Source of the DNA: Neoscytalidium dimidiatum
Taxonomy: Eukaryota > Ascomycota > Dothideomycetes > Botryosphaeriales > Botryosphaeriaceae
Length of the DNA: 64,000 bases
Direction: 5' to 3'
NCBI GenBank assembly: GCA_037367355.1
Contig: CM074696.1
Coordinates: 1,860,001-1,924,000, forward strand
Of the stretch, positions 43,536 through 55,349 are shown piece after piece. Each line of letters starts with the position of its first letter. Position 1 is the first letter of the stretch. The notes under the pieces are model-generated. The model searched no databases. It was not told the DNA's origin and saw only the letters and a list, made by a program, of their open reading frames with translations. A program made the translations under genes and the position numbers.

Positions 43536-46474
43536 TCGCTTCACACTTCTCTCCATGGTCTGCGAACAAAAGATTTCCGAGGGCGCACGGGGTCAAAATG
43601 GGATTTCACATTTATTTCGGAATATTCCCTTGTCTCTATGGCCTCTCTGCTCGACTACTTTCTTGTATCTCATATCACTTCCATTTCCTTGTCTTCTTCC
43701 ACTATATTTCTTACTTTCATTGCTAGATGTAGTGTCTAGCTTGGGGCGGCATAGCGCTGATTTACTGTATCGCATGAGTCTTGAACTTTCAGCACGAAAA
43801 GGCTGGTGTTGCTGGGCTTGCTTTCGCCAGGCTGGTTATGAAGGGAGAGGCGCAAAGATTGAGACTTGAGGGTGGCGGCGTGGATTTTCTGCCGTAATTG
43901 GCAGGGGGTGAATTTCTAACGAGCTGTAGAACTAGCAAACGTCAAAGACGAAAGATGAAGGATGGATGATCATGTCTTCTTCCCGGCGCTGGCCAGTAGC
44001 CCCTTGTTCCAATACGTGTACGGATGACGTGAGAGAGGGTTTCCGGAGGGTTGCCTAGCTTAGACAGCAAGAAACGGACGTCTTATTCGCCGGTGCGCAA
44101 ACGCTATCCACGAGTGGTGATGTGATGACTCGGAGCTTTCGACGAAAGGGAAGTGTGTACATACGTGGACGGCCGAGAGAGCAGTGGTCCATTCGCGTCC
44201 ACGGCGCAGGCGGAACTGGAAATAAAAAAAGCACAGGCTCGGACTGACGAGGATCCGGGGCAAGAAAAGGAACACGACGAATCAAGCACCGGGCTGCGCA
44301 GCGTCTTTACGAGCTGAGCGACATGGGTGATGACGAAAGGGGGATGGGGAGGCGCAATCGTACGGCGCAGGCTGGGGGATGCGCGGGCTTGGGGCGTGGG
44401 CTTCTGATGATCTTCAGGAGAACGGACGCCTTCGCGAGGGAGGATCGCGGTCAAAGCACCTGCCTGTGCAGGCTGTCTTTGCTGCTTCTCCGGATCATCG
44501 CTTTTTGAGACCTCATCGCTTTCCGCGCCCGCATCAGCGACCGCTTTGCTTGCTGGCTTGCTTGCTTTTTCTCTCTCTCATCACGAGTTGTCTCTTTCGA
44601 GACTGCGGCAAAGCACAGTCACTGCACTACTGCGGACCCTGATGAGACCCTTGAGCGCTCGGGCGTGCATGTCGGGCGCGCTATGAGTTGGTCGAGCGGG
44701 CAGCAGGCATGATGCCCATCGGGCACGCGAGACGTTCTGGTTGCTACGCAACGGGCTGGCAGCCAAAGCCAGAGCCCGGCGGAGCCGCACAGACGGGCAA
44801 GCACCGGCCGGCCGACCGATCGACCGACAGTTGACTAGGCGCCATGCTGCCTAGGGCATCTCTCTGAGCCGCAGCGGACGACGAGAGCGGCAGCCTTACC
44901 GCGCCCAACCGAAGACCGGGTTTGTGAAACAGACGCAGTCGGAGCGTAGCATGGTCGAGCTAGCAGAGCAAATGCCGACCGGAAGAAGGTAGAGCGGAAA
45001 CGCGTGGAAGGGCTGGCAAGAAAAAGAGAGAGGAAGGCTGGCAGCCCAGCCACTCACGCGCTGAGACGCGTCGCATCGCATCGCGTCGCATCGCCTCCAT
45101 CCATCCTCGCCCGAACCCAACGGGGCGCACGAGGCATGCGAAACACAAGACCGAGCCAAACAGAACCCGATATCGCGCTGGTGATGCCTGTTGTCGTTGC
45201 TCTTGCGTTCCGTTGGTGAGGCACGCCTTGCCGCTGCCGCTGGGGGCCACCGATCTAGCATCCTTGTCTCTTCTCTCACGCTCGACCAGTTCCCTGTTTC
45301 CGACCGTTGCTCGCCGGGTGTGTGCTGAGCTGCTGTTGGTTTTGCAGCCTGGCCGCTGCCGCGCTGCCGCTGCCTGCTGTTTCGTCGGTGAGCGAAAGAA
45401 GAGGAAGGAAGGGCATGTGACGACTCTCTCTCTCTCCCTCTCTCTCCAGCTCTGTCTTGCTTGGATCCAGTCTCGTTTCTTTTCCTGCTCATCCCACTCA
45501 GCGAGCCCACCAACCTGTTTTCCCTCTCGTTCGTTAGTTGCGACTGCCACAAGGAGCAGGCCGTCCGGGCAGTGAGTCGAACGACCGCATGGAAAAAGAA
45601 AGGCAGCCAGACCCAGCCGGATCGTCAGCCACCACCCCACGCTCCCGCCGCTCACATCACTTCCCGCCCCGCCAATATCGGCTCTCCCGGTCAGCCCTGC
45701 ACTGGTCACACTACCCACACCTCTTTCGCCTAGAGGATACGCGCGCGCGCGCAGCTGCTGCACCGTCCGGCCGGTGTCTTTCCCACTGAGAGTCTGTCTC
45801 TCTCCATCTGATCCGATCCTCAATCTCGCCCGGACGTGCTGGGTCCTGTCCTGTCTTGTTGTCCGTCTTCCCTGCCCTAGGCATACCTGCAGCGGCGATC
45901 TAGCTATTCGGCTCCCGCGCGCCGTGGCACGTCGTGCAGAGCAGCAAGTAAGCAAACCAGGCAAGCAAGCAGGCAGGCAGAGCAGGCAGCATCAACGCCA
46001 GCCAGCCTAGCCTAGCCTAGCCCAATCCCAGCCCTACCGACAGCTCCTCGCGCGCACAACCCGGGTACCACATCTCCACTGCTCTCTGCGCAACCATCCG
46101 GGCCACACCTACCCTCCCCCCAGCCGCAACCTCATCCGGACCGAGCGTCGCATTGCCTCTAGGCGCCGGCCAACCAAGGACAGAGCACCGAACTTGGGCC
46201 AGACGGCACGACAGGCGCGCGCACCGCGCACCACGCACCCAGCCTCGGAAAGGATCCGGGACCCGTTCCCGAACCAGGTAATCAATCAGCCGAAATAATC
46301 TTCAGCAGCACCGCGCGCACGGCACGTAAAACAGGACACCACGTGAAACATCACCACATCCACCACCGCTTATTTAACTTACATTGAAAGAAGAAAAAAA
46401 AAAGGAGAAACGAGGGGAAAAAAGAGGAAAGTCAAGAGGAGAGCCAGCCACCAAAACCAAACACCAACCGCGCC
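43536..46474. other. Long intergenic region with simple repeats, no supported gene
   Basis: It contains a (CGCAT/CGCGT)n stretch at about 45,066-45,100, a (CT)n tract at about 45,424-45,450, (GC)n at about 45,738-45,750, and a CAAG/CAGG then CCTAG repeat at 45,960-46,022. Pyrimidine-rich sequence before 46,475 suggests the leader of the DUF2235 gene. No domain-bearing frame. Confidence 0.5.
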
Positions 46475-49400
46475 ATGCCCGACCGCGAGACTCGCGAGAC
46501 GCGCGAATACTACCGCGACTACTCGCGGCCGCCGCCACCGCGCGACACGCGCTACTACGACGACGAGTACGTCGTCGTCGAGCGGCCCCGCAGCAGCAAC
46601 GCCTCGTCATCCCACCACCGCCCGCGCGCGACGTCCATGTACGGCGCCCCGCAGCACCACGATCATGTCGAGGTCCACGAAGTGCGGGAGACCATCCGTG
46701 ATCCTCCTCCTCCGTCGAGCTCGCGCAGGAGCGTCGTCAGGGAGGAGGTCGTCAACGTGCCCCCGCCGCCGCCCAGCGCGCGACGCAGTGTGAGGGAGGA
46801 GGTCGTGAGCGTGCCGGCACCGCCCCCTCCCCCGCCGAGCGGCCGGAGGAGCGTTGTCAGGGAGGAGATTGTGGCTGTTCCGCCGCCCCCTCCTGCGCCC
46901 GCGCCGCCGGCGGGTGTGACTGTGCGGGAGGAGAGGATCGTAAGGGAGCGGGACGGGTGGGAGAGGGAGAGGGAGTGGGAGCGGGAATGGGATCGAGATC
47001 GAGATCGAGATCGGGACAGGGACCGTGACCGTGACCGGGAGATCGACGTCGTGGTCGACGAGCGCCGGACCGCGGGCGGCGGCCGGGACCGGGAAGTTGT
47101 GATCGACGTGGACGACAGGAGGAGCGGCGGTGGCGGGAGAGAGAGGGAGGTCATCATCGACGTGGACGACAGGCGGGCGGCGGCGGCCCCCGGCCGCGCG
47201 AAGAGCGTGTCGACCATGACGAACCCGCCCGCCAGCGTGCATCCCAGCCAGACGATGGCGCTGGAGGTGGTCAGGCAGCCGTCGCCGCCGCGGGAGGCGA
47301 GCGTCGCCATCTACGAGTACGGCGGCGGGCCGGTGCCGAGCGCGCGGGGGAGCGGCCGGAGCGAGCGCGGCGGCGACGAGGCCGTGTACACGCGCGACGA
47401 CGGCGTCCTGGTGGTGCGCAGCCAGCCGCAGGAGATCGAGATCATCGAGAAGATCGTGCCCGTGCGCAGCGCGAGCAGGGCGAGGAGCAAGAGTCGGGTG
47501 AGGAGGAAGGTCAGTCTGGATATGCGCGGCGCGGAGAGCCCGCCGCCGTTTAAACGGTTGGTTGTTGCTTGTGATGGTGAGTGGAAATCTTTTTTTTCCC
47601 CTTTCCCTTTACCGTGTCTTTTTTTTTTTGTTTAATGATACTCTTGTGTCTGTCCTCCAGTGGTAAGTTTTTAAATTCCGTCTACGGACGGGTTGTTGGA
47701 GGTGAGTGTATGCTCTTGAGATAATCTTTGTGGACGTCAGGTAGGTTTCCTTGCGTAATATAAGGTCCCACTTAGTTACGCATCTTGGAGCATTTGATAT
47801 GCTTGTCTTAGCCTGCGTGTCCTTCAATTTATATTTATCCAAAAGCTCTGAATGGCTTTGACAATTCGTCCAAAAAAGAAGACCGGCTCCGGGTTTGTAG
47901 GCTGACTTTGATTCAATTGGTGCTTTTAGCATTCATCTCACACTAACATTAGACTATTTCTTTCAATGTCCTATTTTTCGTTACTTTGTGAACACTTCTT
48001 AACATTGTTTTGCTTCACTGCATTCGTGTTCTGGATATTTTGTGATGAACTCCTACATGTGCTGACATGGAACCTAGGCACATGGCTAAACTCGGACAAC
48101 GGAATGGCAAACGGTGAGCTTGCTGTACCCAGTAACGTGACACGCATTTCCCGCGCAATCAAACCCATGTCAAAAGACGGAATACCGCAAATCGTGTACT
48201 ATCATTTTGGTGTCGGGTCCAGAGGCAACGTCGTCAATAGAGTCATCAGCGGCTCCACAGGCAATGGTCTCGAGGAAAATATACGCGAAGCTTACTCCTT
48301 CCTGAGCAACAATTACACGCCTGGCGACGAGATCTACCTGATTGGCTTTTCTCGAGGTGCATTCACGGCACGCAGCATCGCGGGCCTGATAGACCAGATA
48401 GGGATATTGACGAAAAAAGGACTCGGCGCTTTCGTAGCAATCTTCGAGGATGTACAGCATCGGAGAGACCGCAATTACAGGGACAGGAATCCGGACATCC
48501 CATTTCCTAACAAGCCCAACGCGAGCAATCCGGCGTATCGGCACGAGCTAGAAGCGAGAGGAATGACGACGCTCGGTGTGAAAGTGAAGGCAATCGGCGT
48601 GTGGGACACGGTTGGCGCTCTCGGCGCACCGCGGATAGGCCTGCTCACGCGGGTCGGCTTGCAGCCCATGCAATCAAGGGAAATGAGCTTTTACGACACC
48701 AAGCTCTCCAACTGCATCGAGTACGCCTTCCAAGCATTGGCCTTGGACGAACGCCGCGCTTCCTTCACCCCCGCCGTCTGGGAGAAGCCTCGGGACAATC
48801 GGACAGTCTTGCGGCAAGTGTGGTTCCCAGGCGTACACAGCAACGTTGGCGGTGGCTACGACGACCAGCAGCTGGCCAACATCTCGCTCGCGTGGATGGT
48901 GTCGCAGCTGCAGCCATTCCTCGACTTCAAGCTCAAGTACGTCTTCGACCAAGAAGACGAGAACGACCGCTTCTACGAGCGCCACAACGAGCCGCTCCGC
49001 CCCTGGTCCTTCGGCGAGATCCCCAACTCGTCTGCCGGCATCTACAGCCTCGGCGGCAGCGCGACGCGGACGCCGGGCCAGTACACGGCGACGGACCCGC
49101 ACACGGGCCGCTCGACGGGGCGCCCGCTGCGGGACACGCACGAGTACATGCACGCGAGCGTGCGCGCGCGCTTCCGCCTCGGCGGGCCCGGCGTCGAGGA
49201 CCGCGGCAAGTACGACCCGGAGCCGCTGGACGACTGGCGCCTGGTGGTCGAGTACCCGGAGGACGGGCCCGAGCCGCTGCCGCGCGGCGTCCGGCCCGCC
49301 GGCCCGCCCGACGTGTACTGGAAGCTGCGCAAGAACGTCGACGAGAGGGACGTCAGCACGAGGGTCCTGCCCGAGGCCCCGCTCAGCCGCCTCGAGAGGG

Positions 49401-49642
49401 AGATTGCGGAGCGGGACCCGGAGACTTTCGAGTACCTGATGTGGCCGCCGAAGACGCGGCCGAGGCGGAGGGGCGGCGGCGCGAGGAGCAAGAGTAGGGG
49501 GCCGGGCCATCGCGAGAGGATGAGCGCGCCGTTGGGACCGCCGCCGGAAGAGGGCGAGGTGGTGAGGGAGGAAATCAGGGAGAGGAGGAGGATCAGGGAG
49601 GGTCCGCCCGGTGCAGAGTATAGGCGGAGTTTGCCGGGGTAG
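46475..49642 (+). CDS. DUF2235 alpha/beta-hydrolase with long disordered N-terminus, 888 aa
   Basis: Exon 1 is 46,475-47,576 and exon 2 is 48,078-49,642, for a total of 889 codons. The junction rebuilds the family's ACDGTW motif (codon split G|GC). Residues 1-360 are disordered, with repeats of RRSVxREEvV plus proline runs and an Arg-Asp dipeptide run near 170-185. The hydrolase domain follows. GFSRG is at 457-461 (nucleophile Ser459), GVWDTVG has Asp544, and GVHSNVGGGY has His621: a plausible catalytic triad as in the T6SS Tle1-like/DUF2235 fold. The C-terminal ~150 residues are Arg/Pro-rich. Members are lipase-like or of unknown substrate. The 501-nt intron is exceptional for this window. 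No signal peptide or membrane segment was seen. Confidence 0.88.
47577..48077 (+). other. 501-nt intron with nested splice-site consensus
   Basis: The outer donor is GTGAGT at 47,577 and the acceptor CCTAG ends at 48,077. Inside lie a CTCCAG acceptor at about 47,660 followed two bases later by a GTAAGT donor, a further GTGAGT at about 47,702, and a CAG|GTAGGT pair near 47,740. The intron contains long T runs and a lower GC content than its exons. Confidence 0.7.
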
Positions 49643-50093
49643 ATGATGGGCGGAGAGAGGGGGGGAAGAGACGGGTGGAAGCAAAAGATGGAAGGGGAAA
49701 GGGCATTGGAGGTATTTTCGTAGATTTCATGTTGTAGCAGCAAGTATGTCAAAAAGACTCTCCTTGTGATGTGGACGTTATGGAGAGTTCAAATGTTGTG
49801 CGCTTGGGCCTGTGGTGATGGATTCTGTAAGGACCATCAGAATTCTCTTTTATTTAAATCCAGTTTGTTTACTCGTTCGCCTACGTGCGACCAAACATTG
49901 TAACGCTGAGCCCGGGTAATTTAGGACATATGGCTTAAACCCAGTCCGTCGGTCAGCTAGATTTAGGTGGCATAGGTTTGAAGCAGGGATGTAAGAAAGC
50001 AAAGCCACCTGCCACAACTGAACACAACCGCAATATATCTTTCATCTACAAAGAAGTTCGCCGTTGAAGTATTTCCTATGAAAGGACGATTTA
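49643..50093. other. Convergent intergenic spacer
   Basis: The 3' regions of the DUF2235 and Clr5 genes meet here. A CTTTTATTTAAATC stretch near 49,846 is the only AT-rich feature. No gene supported. Confidence 0.5.
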
Positions 50094-52706
50094 TCATACA
50101 GGTAAATAAGTTGCGCGGTCCCAGATCTCCATGTTCGAGAAATAGCTCTCTGAGACATCGTTCATAGTATATGGCGTGCCCCATTTATATTCCTTGAAAT
50201 CCCCACATTCGCACAGTGGTTTCATAAGTCCTTCTTCTACCAGCTTGATTGACACTTTGTTGTCTGTCTTCAATCCAGCAAGCAGCCTCTCCATGTCGAA
50301 ATTGTCGGAGATCCAAGGATCTCCAATGTTGACTCGCCTGTAGGTGAGCAATTCTGTTTTCACAGCTGCCCAGAGAGTTGCAAGAGCGGGATTTTCCCTG
50401 AGTTTTCCAGGATGGTACCAATCTTGCGCACAAACGCGATGGGAAAACCTTTGCGCAGGACGCCATGACTGTTCTCCGCGGTCCAGAACCCAGCTGAATA
50501 CCTCCCAGCCTGTGAGAACCTTTGACGACCAAGAACTACCCTTCAGGGACCCGAGTTGCCGAGCTAACTCGGTAGGAGATAAGTTTTCATGCGTACACAA
50601 GTCTCTTTCCTCCACAGCTATGATGTCGAGCAGGGCTAATGAGATAGGACTCTCGACGAAAGGGTTCTCTTGAGTAGCGTGCATCAGCTGAAGCGTACAG
50701 GCAATCATTCCAAAGAGATCCTCGTGATCGAAGCCGGAGTTGGCCAGGTGAAAAGCAGTAATCACCATAGCGTGCAATTGAGACATCTTGAGCTGCAATC
50801 CGCAGTTCGTGCAGAGCCTCGAGAACATGCCACTTGGAGGATGTTTACCAAAATATCTCCGATTCATCCAATGAATGATGTCGCAGATGGCATTTGTAGA
50901 CGTGTGACAGAATTTGTGCTTCCACTGAGCGGGGCCAGCGTAGTTTCCTCGAGACAGAAGATGTCGGTAACAGTCTGAGTCTGCATCCCAACGTCCGCAA
51001 ATGTCTAACTCATCGCCAGGAAAACGATGTGCCGAGTCTGTTGGGTCATTGACCCTCGGTAATACTCTTGTGTGGGACCTAAGGATAAGAGCCATGAGCC
51101 TATCCACGATTGTGCGTCCCGAGTCGTCGAGGATGTCACTTGGGCCAAGGCCTTTTTGGTGCTCCACAAGGGTTAAAAAGATAGAGCAGCACGTCTTGGA
51201 TCCGTCAAGGTAACTCGCAGCCAGATGAAAAGGGAAGACTGTGTGGATGTCAACGTTCTCCTTATCTGCCGTTCCGAGGAGCTTTTCCACCAAAGCAGCA
51301 TTGCGGCACATAATTGCGAAGCTGAGAGATTCCAGGAGCATCTCATTTGGAGCACGTTCCACAGTTTTTGCCACCTGGGGTATTGCGACTGGTAGCTCAT
51401 CCGCTTTGAGAGTACTGAAATCGTTGTGTTCCAACCCGTCCCGTAGCCGCTCCTGCAATGGAGGTTTCCTCCATGAGGGCGGCCACGGTTGCCAAGCGGT
51501 CTCATCATGTGGATCTTGGTCTGATGGCGGTCCCGGGGTTGGTTGATAATCCTCGTCAGCCCCCCGGACGTGGATGGCCCAGTTGCACAGCTGAGACGGC
51601 TCCAATGGCCGTGAAAGGCCAATAATGGACTCTGATGCAATAGCACCAGGTGATCGACCGTATAGCGATGATGGAGACGTTGGGTCGTCCTGGTTTGAGT
51701 TGTCGGAGGCTTCGAACGCATTGAACCGAAGTCCAGCTGCCGTCCAATTCCGAGGACCTTGCCCCCAGTGTTTAGCAGTTTTGAAAGAGAAGAGCCAGAA
51801 TTGATAGAGCCACTCATTCATGATCCTTTGTTGCGCGTTAGAGAAAGTCTTTGTGAAGTTGATGAAGAGGCGCTCACTGGACGTCGTGTTCGTTCAGGCT
51901 TCTCATGAGCTCTTGATGCCTGCCCTGCATGAACAATCGGGCCCGATCCAATGCTACTCTCTTCAGGGCGTCCGAGTTTAGCCTTCTTTGAAGGGCAATC
52001 TGCTTGTCTAGGGTACCAGGAGATCCAGCGGTCGAGGGAGGAGTCTCAACCGTGATATCTCCGTACAGTGGAGAGGAAGCATTCTCGCGAGGGGAGGAAG
52101 AAAACCGGGCGCCACGTGCCGCAAGTGCGGCAAACGGAGCGTTAAGATTGGTGAATCTTTGAACAGTGATTAGCATTCGTCTGTGAACAGAGGCGAAGTT
52201 TCCTACATGTTTTTGCCAAAGGAGAGTTTCGCGTTGGCAACCACCCCTCCAGTCGACACCGAGTTCTTCACAATCATGTCGCTCCTTCGAGTATCCTTGA
52301 GGTATCTCCGCATTTTCTGCGGTGCCACTTCCTGTCCATTGTACACCATTGATGTAGAAGGTCGACCAGCTTCAGCTCTGGAATGGAGATGTCGTCCGAT
52401 TCGATTCTTCGCGGCGGCTGGGACGTTTTTCCTGCCTCCCCACTTCCATTTCTTGAAATGATACTTGTACTGTTCCGGGCTATGGCACAAGCTTCGCGTC
52501 AGCTCCTTGTGATAAAGAAGTGGAGTGTGGCTTGCTTACCCTGCATGGAAGTCGTGATGATCCTTCATGTACTTAACCAAATTTGGTACGGTCAATCTCT
52601 CTTTGAGATACTGTTGCTCAATCTTGTCTTTCAACATCTCCCATCTGTCATTGGTAGGCGACGTCGATGGCCCAGCAGGCTGAGTCGGTTGCCCCGGGCG
52701 ATCCAT
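50094..52706 (-). CDS. Clr5-domain protein, 816 aa, four exons
   Basis: Exons are 52,706-52,540, 52,479-52,207, 52,156-51,878 and 51,825-50,094. The introns are 60, 50 and 52 nt (GTAAGC, GTAGGA and GTGAGC donors; GCTGACG, GCTAATC and TCTAACG branch sites), and the sum is 817 codons. Residues 22-67 form a Clr5 domain, from RWEMLKDKIEQQYL to QYKYHFKKWKW, a fungal helical module named after fission-yeast Clr5, which acts in silencing. Exon 4 carries a long helical region with ankyrin-like segments (SFAIMCRNAALVEKLL, FPFHLAASYLDG), typical of large Clr5 proteins. It is probably nuclear or signalling; the exact role is unknown. It is divergent from the 134-aa gene. Confidence 0.8.
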
Positions 52707-53654
52707 GTGCCTTGGCCGACCGCGTTTGAGCGACAAGGGGAATGGTACTCTGCGCTGCCTTGGTATGGAGAAATGATTTGAAAAAGAAGCGTCGCTTTTG
52801 CGATGAGCGAAATGAGTTGCGAAGTCCGGGTATTTATACCTACAGGTAATCATTGACGTGCGTTCTGCTGCGAGCTGGCCGCGCAAGGCTGTAGCATGGA
52901 GATTCACCGTTGTTCAGGAGCACTGTCCGCTTCGCCAAGACTGACAGAAGGGAAGCAACCACTCAAAAGACAGCATGCACGATCGGAGGCCTCGATGTGG
53001 TTCCGCGGTGCCTCTTGCAGATCCCCGACGTCTGCGTGGCGCACAGTCCCCACCGAGCCCAGCTTCGCAAAAGAGGAATAACCAATGAGATTTTAGAGAG
53101 GGGACCAAACATGCACGCTGCATTCAGCCACACACCGCACCTGTTTCAGGCATCCACGCTGCCAACGTTGACAAAAGGGCAATGTCCAGTCAGCCTGCAA
53201 GAGAATTGCCGGTCGTTTTCCCCGGTGCCTGGGGCCATCCGCGCATTACTCCATATGGAAATCCAAGATACACGGCCATGCAGCTCACCTTTAGGGTGGT
53301 TTTGGCAAAGGGAAGGTAGCTTTCGTGTATTACCGTGCAAAAGAGAACTTTCCAATGGGATTCTTCCACGCCTGATCTAGCTCTTCATCCACCTGACTCT
53401 GGAGCGGCCTGGGCTACCCGATTGTGATCATCAGCACGGCGAAGAGTGATCATGGAAACGCGAAATGCCGCACGGCCTCAAAGATGTGGGAGGCCGGACA
53501 GGTATAAATGTCCGTTACTGGATCCCGAAGCCAGTTAGCCCTCGAGACACTGAAGCAGGAACCCTCAGCGAGCTCGAAGCGCCTCAAAGCACCCCCTCAT
53601 AATCTCTCTGTGCTGACACACTGCCTCCCTCCATCTTTTGCTCCGCACCTACGC
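52707..53654. promoter_or_regulatory. Divergent promoter region (Clr5 / 134-aa gene)
   Basis: 948 bp lie between two divergent start codons. GTATAAATG at about 53,503 is a good TATA element for the plus-strand gene, and a GGTATTTATACC-like stretch at about 52,830-52,841 could serve the Clr5 gene. No open frame with support. Confidence 0.45.
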
Positions 53655-54123
53655 ATGGCACCTATCTCCATTCAGCAGAGCCAAACTGCCATGGCCGCTA
53701 CCACTTCGTAAGTCATACTTATGGACCGTCATGAGAGCATTGAGCTAACCAGCATTTTGTCTCCCAACCAGCTCCTATCACTCCCAGCGCTCCGATGCGG
53801 GGGACCACCCTTCTCAGAAGACGCACTCCGCCGCACTGCCCCAGTCCCAGTCGGGTACCAGCAACACATCCAAGGGGAACACGGATACCGCCTCAGAGGC
53901 ATACTCTTGCCCATATCACGAGGGAATGCTGCAGTCACAGACCCCAGCAGGCCACGCAGGCAGTGGTATGAGCCCTATGGACCGCTTCCTCTCCGAGGGG
54001 CCTGGGCAACAGTCCGCTGTCTTTGTTCGGCCGGACAGTGGAGAACTATCCATCTCTCGGGAGTGCATTTGCGAGAAGAATGGATATGGCTTCACCGCCG
54101 ACGTTGGTCGGAACAATGGATGA
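53655..54123 (+). CDS. Small hypothetical protein, 134 aa, two exons
   Basis: The ATG is at 53,655. Exon 1 is 53,655-53,707, the intron 53,708-53,771 (64 nt, GTAAGT donor, GCTAACC branch, AACCAG acceptor) and exon 2 53,772-54,123, for a total of 135 codons. A TATA-like sequence about 150 bp upstream supports a real gene. The N-terminal two thirds are Ser/Gln/His-rich and low in hydrophobics, with no signal peptide. The C-terminus has a small cysteine pair (ECICEKNGYGF). No family recognised. It could share regulation with the divergent Clr5 gene. Confidence 0.55.
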
Positions 54124-54916
54124 TAGGCCAAGGGACTATGCAGAGTCATCGTATTTGTACTTCTCTGACTGCCATGAGATGCAAGATTGGTTACGACTAG
54201 TGCTAGTGATTGATGAAGTAGATGAAGAACATGCAACACCATGTTTGATGTTTCTCTTTGTGCCTCTTATCTAACCAGTGGGGCGCAGACACACATTCGG
54301 ATGTAAAGAAAGCTTTTACTGCTGCGATATGTGCCAGTACAAGACCACGACTAAGTGCAACGTGACCTGTATACAAGAAGCTTTTCTGATCTGTACCTTA
54401 TTTGTTACCTATCCTTGACCAGCTAGTTGTCAAGCGTGAGTTTTGTCTTAGTAAATATATGGAGGCAATGCGCAATGATAAGAGCCACGGGGTGGCTGGA
54501 GCGTAGGAGGATAAGCGCAACTGAATAGTACGAAGGAGACATTTTTTTTTCCCCCGCTGCATCCCAGTCTCCAGCTCAAGCTCATGCCAGCGCCTAGTAT
54601 AAGAACCCTCTCGCAATTTTAGCAGAAATACGCTTAGCACGACAGTGCAAGCGAACGGCTCAGCGGAAGGATATCGGTGTCCTCCCGACCGCCGGCGCAC
54701 AGGCTTGATCCTAAGAAGCAGCCAGCCAAATTAGAAGCCAGATAATTGAAGGGAGGCCTGTTTACCATAAAGCATAGGCCTTAGGGTCCTTTCTACTATA
54801 TAGAGCGTGGTTTATAACTGTAAGATCAAGCTTCTCGCTGTGACTACTGCCAGTCCTAAGACAGGCAAGAATGGAAAGATGCGCGGCGGGGCTTTGGTAC
54901 TAAGGCGAAGAGCCGG
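54124..54916. other. Intergenic, no supported gene
   Basis: Short overlapping frames only. The region ends at the left target-site copy of the retrotransposon. Confidence 0.5.
54912..54916 (+). repeat. Left target-site duplication GCCGG
   Basis: Five bases directly before the 5' LTR are repeated exactly after the 3' LTR at 61,434-61,438, as expected for Gypsy integrase. Confidence 0.85.
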
Positions 54917-55294
54917 TGTTACGGCACAGTCGCCCAGAAAGGCGGATAACGAAACCCTACGACTACTCACCGCCCACGTGACCAACTCGGGGCCTAACTC
55001 GGCAGAATACCTACCGACACTGATGCACCAGACCACCGCACACTCGCTCAGCAAAGCTCGGACCACCGATCAGTACTGATCAGTGGGTTAACATTACAGA
55101 TCACTACTGATCGTACCGATCACTCCATGTATATAGACCACACTCATTTATCGTAGTTAGGACCCTCGTGGTCAACTTGTCAATTGATTCCTACCCTACT
55201 ATTGTACGAACCTCCCCTGCCTACCACTGTATTGGCCCCTGCCCAAGCTGCCTGACGACGCGCCTCGACTCCCAGAAAGAGTCCCGGCGTAACA
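54917..55294 (+). repeat. 5' LTR, 378 bp
   Basis: It runs from TGTTACGGCACAG to CCCGGCGTAACA. It includes a perfect 14-bp palindrome GATCAGTACTGATC near 55,068 and related copies, and a TATATA promoter element at about 55,132-55,137. Against the 3' LTR I see no substitutions but two deletions: AGAAA and two C residues. Confidence 0.92.
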
Positions 55295-55349
55295 CTTTGA
55301 CCACCTTTCTTAGGCACCGGAGGTAACCCCACCCTGAAAACTACTAACC

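Noticed and set aside
46607..47310. Two >200-codon minus-strand frames
   Set aside because: They are opposite the repetitive GC-rich arm of the DUF2235 gene and consist of simple repeats.
48601..49752. Several 200-330-codon frames on both strands
   Set aside because: They overlap the hydrolase exon, whose motif-bearing frame is decisive; high GC explains the rest.
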